This document shows positions 24,157 to 28,973 of a stretch of 28,973 bases of DNA, piece after piece. Positions within the stretch are counted from its first letter, which is position 1, and each line of letters begins with the position of its first letter. The notes beneath the pieces are model-generated. The model searched no databases. It saw nothing but the letters and a program-made list of their open reading frames with translations, and was not told where the DNA came from. A program made the position numbers and the translations under genes. The stretch comes from CAZTZY01 sp964617765 (GTDB lineage: Bacteria > Pseudomonadota > Gammaproteobacteria > Pseudomonadales > DT-91), in assembly GCA_964617765.1 (NCBI GenBank), contig CAZTZY010000028.1:1-28973 (forward strand), read 5' to 3'.

Positions 24157-24933
24157 ATGTTAGTCGATTCCCATTGCCACCTTGATAGATTAAAACTGGA
24201 AAAAATTGAATCTGGCACGCTGGATACCGTGATACAGGAAGCACACGATCGCGGTGTGACTAAAATGCTGTGTGTGGGTATTGATATGCAAAATGCCGCA
24301 GCAGTTAAAGCGATTGCTGAAAAATACTCGAATGTCTATGCGTCGGTTGGTGTGCATCCGTTAGATGTGAAAGAAATGATTTCCGCAGAAGAGCTGATTG
24401 CTGCGGCGAACCATCCCAGGGTGGTGGCCATTGGCGAAACTGGCCTTGATTATTACTACTCACAAGACAGCAAAGCTGTACAGCATGAAAGCCTGGTGAT
24501 GCACTTGCAAGTCGCCAAACAGTTACAACAACCGGTGATTATCCATACCCGAGATGCGCGTGAAGATACCATTGCTATTTTAAAAGAACATGCCTGCCGC
24601 GAATCGGTCGGTGTATTGCATTGTTTTACCGAAAGCTGGGAAATGGCCAAGGCTGCACTCGATATGGGTTTTTACATATCGTTCTCCGGGATTGTCACTT
24701 TCAAGAATGCCGTGGAATTGCAAGACGTTGCCAAAAACGTACCGTTAGACCGAGTGCTGGTAGAAACTGATTCTCCGTATCTGGCGCCCACGCCATTTCG
24801 CGGAAGGCCTAATTTCCCGAAATACACACGCGAAGTGGCCGAGTTTGTTGCGCAATTAAAAGGCGTGTCTTATGAACAACTGGCAGAACAAACTACGGAT
24901 AATTTTCATCGTTTGTTCAAGCGGGCGGTGTAA
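24157..24933 (+). CDS. TatD-family metal-dependent hydrolase (YcfH-like nuclease)
   Basis: This 258-residue TIM-barrel hydrolase has the complete metal site of the TatD family: H6 and H8 in DSHCHLD, the Glu of AIGETGLDYYY (about 92), the His of PVIIHTRDA, the His of VLHCF and the Asp of VETDSPYLAP. Family members have DNase, often 3'-5' exonuclease, activity in repair and clean-up. The YcfH branch usually lies near holB and pilZ in gammaproteobacteria; here it stands alone after a REP element. The ATG at 24157 is chosen because the family starts at this point; the open frame to 24064 would translate half of the REP hairpin. The ribosome site is weak. Confidence 0.9.
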   Translation: MLVDSHCHLDRLKLEKIESGTLDTVIQEAHDRGVTKMLCVGIDMQNAAAVKAIAEKYSNVYASVGVHPLDVKEMISAEELIAAANHPRVVAIGETGLDYYYSQDSKAVQHESLVMHLQVAKQLQQPVIIHTRDAREDTIAILKEHACRESVGVLHCFTESWEMAKAALDMGFYISFSGIVTFKNAVELQDVAKNVPLDRVLVETDSPYLAPTPFRGRPNFPKYTREVAEFVAQLKGVSYEQLAEQTTDNFHRLFKRAV

Positions 24934-24948
24934 CTAAAAACATCGTAA

Positions 24949-26124
24949 CTACAACACATCAGCGGCATATAAAAAACTTTTTTCCTCTTTGATGTCCACC
25001 ATTAAAATACGGTCTTTATCCACAAAACGTGCAATGGTTTTTACCAATGTGCCTGTGGTGACATCATGGTAACTACGCGAAGTGACACAAAGCCGTTGCA
25101 AGGTTTCAGCGCCAGAGATCAATTGGTAAAAATAGGGGCGCCAGCTCCAGTTGTAGCCTATTTTGTCATGGCAATCTTGCCATTCGCATGCAGGGTTTTT
25201 TCGAAAAGTCGGTGATATTTGTGTGCCGTAAACATCACAAATAAACAGGCTGAGGATATGATTGCTCTCAATCCATTGCAGTTTATCGATATGTCCATTA
25301 TTGCGTATCTGGTTGCATAATTCTGTCACTTCTTTATGGATATGGCGCGAATCTGCAATGATCCTTTCCTCCTTGCGAATCCCTTCCTGTAAAAACTGGC
25401 GGCGGTTCTCGGCTATATCTTCTGCAAAAATACCAGCATCACAAAAATGATTGTTGGCCTCGCTGAACATATAACCCTGAATCAATTTACAGCCTATATC
25501 GAGTGCAAAACGCAATTCAGGATAAGTTTCCACGCCTTCGCATAAAATCTGGCTGCCCATGCGTTCGGCCAGAAAACTCAAAGATTGCACGATATTTTGT
25601 GCTATGCCACCTTGCATGGCGCGTTTGAACAGGTGCATATCCAGCTTCACAATATCCGGTTCCAGTTTGATAACACGATCAAATTGCGAACTGCCAGAAC
25701 CAAAGTCATCCACGGCAATGCGTATGCCAATGGCTTTATAGCGTTTTACCATAGCCAATAATTTTTCAGGGTCAGAACTGGTTTCGACAATTTCGATGAC
25801 AATTTTTTCGGGTGAAACATTGTACAGTTCTAACATTTCTATTGTTGGAATCCATTCATCTTCGAGAAGATCAATCCAGCGCGGCGAAATATTCAAGGTT
25901 AAAAAACCGGGTTGGCCTGCCTCGGCAAAACGCTGAATCGCTTGCAGGCGAACTGCTCGGTCATAAGCCAATATCTTTTGCTCATCCAGGTGTGGGTCGG
26001 AAAACAGGTAGCCCGCAGATTTTACGTTCCCATCATGATCATAGGTTCTGGCTAATACTTCATGGCCAATCACTTTGCCGCTGGCAATATCTACAATGGG
26101 TTGGAAATAGGGAACTAATTGCAT
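24949..26124 (-). CDS. EAL-domain protein with YkuI-like C-terminal sensor domain (copy 2)
   Basis: This 391-residue paralogue of the protein encoded at 16924-18081 has the same two-domain plan and long identical stretches such as FAEAGQPGFLTLNISPRW. The catalytic set is retained: E22 (HEVLAR, a conservative EVL form), N78, the Glu of IEIVET, DDFG, VKLD, CEGVE and QGYMF. The loop after DDFG reads SGSSQF instead of AGYSQF, so activity may be tuned. The C-terminal domain has NWSWRPYFYQL and VKTIARFVDKDRILMVDIK. AAAGAGG precedes the ATG. It is convergent with the TatD gene, with only 15 bases between. Different direct repeats lie upstream, so the two copies are probably controlled differently. 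Confidence 0.88.
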   Translation of the reverse strand: MQLVPYFQPIVDIASGKVIGHEVLARTYDHDGNVKSAGYLFSDPHLDEQKILAYDRAVRLQAIQRFAEAGQPGFLTLNISPRWIDLLEDEWIPTIEMLELYNVSPEKIVIEIVETSSDPEKLLAMVKRYKAIGIRIAVDDFGSGSSQFDRVIKLEPDIVKLDMHLFKRAMQGGIAQNIVQSLSFLAERMGSQILCEGVETYPELRFALDIGCKLIQGYMFSEANNHFCDAGIFAEDIAENRRQFLQEGIRKEERIIADSRHIHKEVTELCNQIRNNGHIDKLQWIESNHILSLFICDVYGTQISPTFRKNPACEWQDCHDKIGYNWSWRPYFYQLISGAETLQRLCVTSRSYHDVTTGTLVKTIARFVDKDRILMVDIKEEKSFLYAADVL

Positions 26125-26147
26125 ATAACCTCTTTAAACCATTATTT

Positions 26148-26173
26148 AAATGTATTGCCGAAATGTATTGCTG
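26148..26173. repeat. Tandem 13-bp direct repeat upstream of EAL copy 2
   Basis: Two adjacent copies, AAATGTATTGCCG and AAATGTATTGCTG, differ at one base. They sit 23-49 bases upstream of the copy-2 start codon, in its leader or core promoter. This may be a regulator site or a replication-slippage duplication. Nothing else was identified in the rest of the AT-rich 26125-26379 gap. Confidence 0.45.
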
Positions 26174-26379
26174 ATAAAAACGCAAGATAAATGCCAGAAA
26201 AAACAATGTTAAGGTTGTTTAATGTAATGATAATAAAAAATGGTTGTAGATGATTATAATTCACATTAAATCTGTTAGTTTTTAAGGTGCAAAAAATTCT
26301 TGCATAAAAATATGGCTAACCAGAAAGTAGTCCGTCGATCTCATGACGCGTCTTTATTCTGTATTCACAATGAATCCAT

Positions 26380-26832
26380 TTAACTGCCAGTCTCATATTC
26401 GGCAGGACTTAATATAATATTATCCATTACTTGTTGCGCGGCGGCATAGGTTCTTTGTATGTCACTCAAGAAAAACAGTTTGGTGCGTCGTGTTTGCACC
26501 ACTAAAACGCCAAATAACAACCTTTCATGCACCAAAGGAATGCCAAGATAGGTTTCAAACTGCTCTTCATTTGATCCCTGTACATGAAAATAATCCGGGT
26601 GCAAATAAGGTTTGTTCACTGGCAAAGGTTTCAGTGTGCGCGCAACAACACCGGTTAATCCCTGGTTGATGGATAACCTGGAGCCTATTACATTTTGGTT
26701 CAAGCCGTCGGTGGCTGCTAAAAGCAGTTGTGTTTTCTCGGAATTAATAAGATACAGGCTGCATACATCAACATTCAGCTCATGTTTTAATTGCGCCAAT
26801 GTGACCAGCAAAGCACTACGATTCAGTTGCAT
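26380..26832 (-). CDS. Stand-alone GAF-domain protein
   Basis: This 150-residue protein is a single GAF domain. The core VDVCSLYLINSEKTQLLLAATDGLNQNVIGSRLSINQGLTGVVARTLKPLPV, then YLGIPLVHERLLFGVLVVQ, closely resembles the N-terminal GAF domain of PtsP (EI-Ntr). Here there is no PEP-utilising domain, GGDEF, EAL or kinase attached, so it may be a free ligand-binding or redox-sensing subunit. GAGGG lies about eight bases before the ATG. It is on the same strand as EAL copy 2, 255 bases upstream of it; a functional link is possible but not shown. Confidence 0.8.
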   Translation of the reverse strand: MQLNRSALLVTLAQLKHELNVDVCSLYLINSEKTQLLLAATDGLNQNVIGSRLSINQGLTGVVARTLKPLPVNKPYLHPDYFHVQGSNEEQFETYLGIPLVHERLLFGVLVVQTRRTKLFFLSDIQRTYAAAQQVMDNIILSPAEYETGS

Positions 26833-27085
26833 GGCGTATACCCTCGATAGCTTTATTTGCCGTGCAACAAAAAATCCGTTTATGGTTGCCGGGCAAAAGT
26901 GAGTGTTGTTACTTGCCTAAATTTTTTAGTGCGTCAATTTGTTAGTGCAGGTTTTGTGCCAACTCATGTTTAAACAATATGAGGTGCACCGGAATACTTA
27001 AAGCCCGGTGCGCGAAAACAAGGGAAAGATTCAAACCTGTGAAAAAGGCGTTGTTGTGGCGGTTATATTGAGTGTTTTAAACAAA

Positions 27086-27568
27086 CTACAGGCGCTTTAC
27101 CAGCGCCACTAGTTGGTCCAGTGCGGCATTCCAGCCATCATGAAAACCCATTGCCTCATGGCGCTGGCGAATGTCTGCTGTAGCATGTAAACCCCGTGCG
27201 GTGTATTTTGTTCCGCCAGCATGATCTTCCAGAGTAATCATGCCAGTAAAAAACGGTTCGTCAGAGGGGCGAAAACCGGGGCCAAGCGCATCAGTCCATA
27301 TCAGTTTTTCATTCTCGATAATTTCCAGATAACAACCTGTGCTAGGGAAATCTTCTCCTTCGGGGGAACGCATTACAGTATAAAATTTTCCACCAGGACG
27401 CAGGTCAATTTCACAATGGCTTACCGACCACGGTACAGGACAAAACCATTGTTTGAGAATATCGGCATCAGTCCATGCCCGCCAAACCAAGGTGCGTGGC
27501 ACGTCAATAACACGTTCAATGAACAGGTCGAGTTCAGGGTTGTGTATCAGGGTGTTGCCTTTATCCAT
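27086..27568 (-). CDS. SRPBCC / AHSA1-domain protein
   Basis: This 160-residue protein has the helix-grip (START-like) fold of the AHSA1 family. The opening LFIERVIDVPRTLVWRAWTDADILKQWF (about 14-41), the GGKFYTVMRSPEGEDFPSTGCYLEI strand pair and the closing HDGWNAALDQLVALVKRL helix are characteristic. Such proteins bind small hydrophobic ligands or act as stress-linked accessory factors; the specific ligand is unknown. The ATG at 27568 is chosen over the frame end at 27583 because GGAG lies eight bases upstream. The gaps on both sides show no operon partner. Confidence 0.87.
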   Translation of the reverse strand: MDKGNTLIHNPELDLFIERVIDVPRTLVWRAWTDADILKQWFCPVPWSVSHCEIDLRPGGKFYTVMRSPEGEDFPSTGCYLEIIENEKLIWTDALGPGFRPSDEPFFTGMITLEDHAGGTKYTARGLHATADIRQRHEAMGFHDGWNAALDQLVALVKRL

Positions 27569-27895
27569 GGGGATTCTCCGCAATAAGCTGTATTCAGTTA
27601 TTTGAATGTAGTTTATTGTTGGTTATCTGGTCAAATGCAGGTGTGGTCGGGTAGATAAATATGTAGTGTTATTCTAAGCCTTATTTGTAACTATTGTGCC
27701 GTATTTATTGAGAAATGAGAGTATTATTTTTAATTATGGCGGTTAAATCCGCCTGCTATTTAGTGTGGAAAATTTAATATTACTTGAATATTGTTCGTTA
27801 TTTTCTTACATTCGATCGTATCAATAATTTTAACTTTTAGGTGTAGGGAAGCGGCTAATGTTTTTTATTTTTCTACGTACTCGTTAGGTTTATCA
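27569..27895. other. AT-rich intergenic region before the terminal gene
   Basis: This 327-bp stretch holds no supported gene. Visible features are a small hairpin GGCGG-TTAAAT-CCGCC (27738-27753), a weak promoter candidate TTGAAT (27784-27789) with TACATT (27807-27812) at 17-base spacing, and TTAGG nine bases before the downstream ATG. It marks a change from the AHSA1 gene to a gene of different codon style. Confidence 0.5.
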
Positions 27896-28858
27896 ATGGA
27901 AAAGTTTGTATGGCAACCTGGAGATGGGGCTGACTCAAAGTCGCTCATGAGGCTTCGCTCGCATTTCAGACTCCCTGAGAATTTTATGGGTGAAGGGTGG
28001 TTCATGGCCGAAAAAAGAAGGTTCTTCGATGAGCTCAACGGTGATCTTGATGCATTGTCAGTCAGGAAATTGCAGGAACCACTTCAAGAGATTGCTTCTG
28101 GGACAAGTGCGTTCGGCCCTCGCGACGAGTGGAAACAGTGGTACCACTATCTCTTGGGTCAGCTTATCCCGCGCGCCCACGAAAATTTCGTCAGTTCATT
28201 ACTCGAGTCTATAATTACCGGATTTTTTGCCATGTATCCGAATGGTATTTACAGAATACCCTATCCCGAGTTTCAAAATGATGTGCTCCTGACATTGGGT
28301 CGTTCAATGATGGATCCTTTGTGCTGGGATGGACAAGAAATTATTGTTGGTAAGTTCCTCCATCGGTCAAACAAAAATCCAAACAAAGTCTGGTGCTGGT
28401 GGGATGCAAGTGGCGACTTAAGTGCGTCAATGTACTTTTGCTTGAAGTATCTGCCTAGCTCACTTGTTCAAGTTTGGTTCGAGTCAGTACTCAAAATCGA
28501 GTCGCCTCACTGGCGGGCTCAGGTTTTGGTGTGGCTGGTTGGATCCTACGAAATACTGAATGCACGGCATCTATGGCCCTCAGAATTTATTATCAATGCA
28601 TATCCATCCGTTCAGTGGGAGTGGTCACACTGTATTAGCGCTGAACTAGCTGCAGCAGATGACTCTGGTGCAACTATAGTTACTTCGTTTATAACAGAAT
28701 CATCATGTGATAAAGTGCTGGCCGTTGTTCATGCTTACTTCACTGAGGATGTCTTTCTAGACTGGCTAGAGTCGATTGCAAAGGTTCCTTACTTAGATTC
28801 AGAGTTGGCGACAATCCCATCGATGTTCGAACTCCTATATGTCAACCAAAAGTCCTAG
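27896..28858 (+). CDS. Unrecognised Trp-rich protein
   Basis: I do not recognise this 320-residue protein. It begins MEKFVWQPGDGADSKSL and has many tryptophans, often in pairs (DEWKQWYHY, WCWWDASG, QWEWSHC), predicted helices through most of its length, and no signal peptide or clear catalytic motif. Some hydrophobic helices (VSSLLESIITGFFAMY, AQVLVWLVGSY) look amphipathic rather than transmembrane. Codons near the start include AGG, AGA, CTC and GGA, which are less used by the neighbours, and the upstream DNA is AT-rich, so it may have been acquired. The ATG at 27896 is preferred over the open frame from 27791, whose translation is hydrophobic and lacks a ribosome site. A TATAAT at 28937 in the 115 bases after it may serve a gene beyond the window. 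Confidence 0.65.
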   Translation: MEKFVWQPGDGADSKSLMRLRSHFRLPENFMGEGWFMAEKRRFFDELNGDLDALSVRKLQEPLQEIASGTSAFGPRDEWKQWYHYLLGQLIPRAHENFVSSLLESIITGFFAMYPNGIYRIPYPEFQNDVLLTLGRSMMDPLCWDGQEIIVGKFLHRSNKNPNKVWCWWDASGDLSASMYFCLKYLPSSLVQVWFESVLKIESPHWRAQVLVWLVGSYEILNARHLWPSEFIINAYPSVQWEWSHCISAELAAADDSGATIVTSFITESSCDKVLAVVHAYFTEDVFLDWLESIAKVPYLDSELATIPSMFELLYVNQKS

Positions 28859-28973
28859 TAAGTAGGGCGGGCAAATCTTGCGGGCCCACTATTGTTCAAG
28901 TTTAATCGCTTGGTCATACTTCGATTTTGTCTGCCCTATAATATTAATGCGCTTGAATCAGATATTTCTTGAT

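Noticed and set aside
26986..27011. GCACCGG...CCGGTGC inverted repeat downstream of the AHSA1 gene
   Set aside because: The seven-base arms have a 12-base loop and no T tract in the direction of transcription, so I do not call a terminator.
27883..27889. GTTAGGT resembling an integron core site just before the terminal gene
   Set aside because: No inverse core (RYYYAAC) or attC hairpin is found upstream or after the gene, so a seven-base match is likely chance.

Overview
The window reads as a chromosomal segment of a free-living, aerobic gammaproteobacterium. The topoisomerase I tail, the GTG-started ETF-ubiquinone oxidoreductase, the etfB-etfA pair and a perfect REP-type hairpin with a Pseudomonas-like core all point that way. 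A marine or soil lineage near Cellvibrionales/Spongiibacteraceae or Pseudomonadales is my best guess, from protein style only. No rRNA, tRNA, CRISPR array, prophage or intact transposase was seen. The window is gene-dense, and most genes have clear Shine-Dalgarno sequences.

Layout. 1-4084 (+): the 3' end of topA, a YebC/TACO1-family gene, a cysteine-free glutaredoxin-like gene, then an ABCB-type exporter coupled to a small Cys-rich CWC protein. 4121-7069: an HsaA-like flavin monooxygenase/acyl-CoA dehydrogenase-fold gene (-) divergent from a lipoprotein di-heme cytochrome c peroxidase (+). 7111-9427 (-): a compact operon of fatty acid desaturase, nitrilase-family amidase and NYN-domain protein. 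9577-12881 (+): an orphan ParA ATPase and an RND/MMPL exporter. 13069-16740: ETF-QO (-) divergent from etfB-etfA (+), the electron-transfer hub for acyl-CoA dehydrogenases. 16924-18081 (+): an EAL protein with a YkuI-like C-terminal domain. 18231-20856 (+): methylmalonyl-CoA epimerase and mutase. 20922-23983 (+): an LLM-class oxidoreductase, a membrane protein, an unknown protein, moaC and moaD. 24157-24933 (+): a TatD-family nuclease. 24949-26832 (-): a second EAL/YkuI-like paralogue and a stand-alone GAF protein. 27086-27568 (-): an AHSA1/SRPBCC protein. 27896-28858 (+): an unrecognised Trp-rich protein.

How the genes fit together. The central theme is acyl-CoA catabolism. EtfBA and ETF-QO pass electrons from acyl-CoA dehydrogenases to ubiquinone, while the epimerase and mutase convert propionate-derived methylmalonyl-CoA to succinyl-CoA. 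The desaturase, the HsaA-like oxygenase and the RND exporter would suit a lipid- or sterol-using lifestyle, but that link is inference. Two related EAL proteins flank the 18-25 kb stretch in opposite orientation, each with its own direct repeats upstream.

The non-coding DNA holds several repeat types: a MITE-like element with inverted ends (1251-1390), a perfect 32-bp palindrome (1405-1436), a nested inverted-repeat element (12891-13003) with a possible solo end at 1942-1973, and a REP-type hairpin (24051-24109). A TGTAAA-N6-TTTACA palindrome lies in the leader of the ETF-QO gene, downstream of a near-consensus promoter. I did not find a convincing new multi-gene defence or mobile system. The best leads are the EAL/YkuI-like pair with its phased operators, the ETF-QO leader palindrome, the cysteine-free glutaredoxin and the unrecognised terminal gene.
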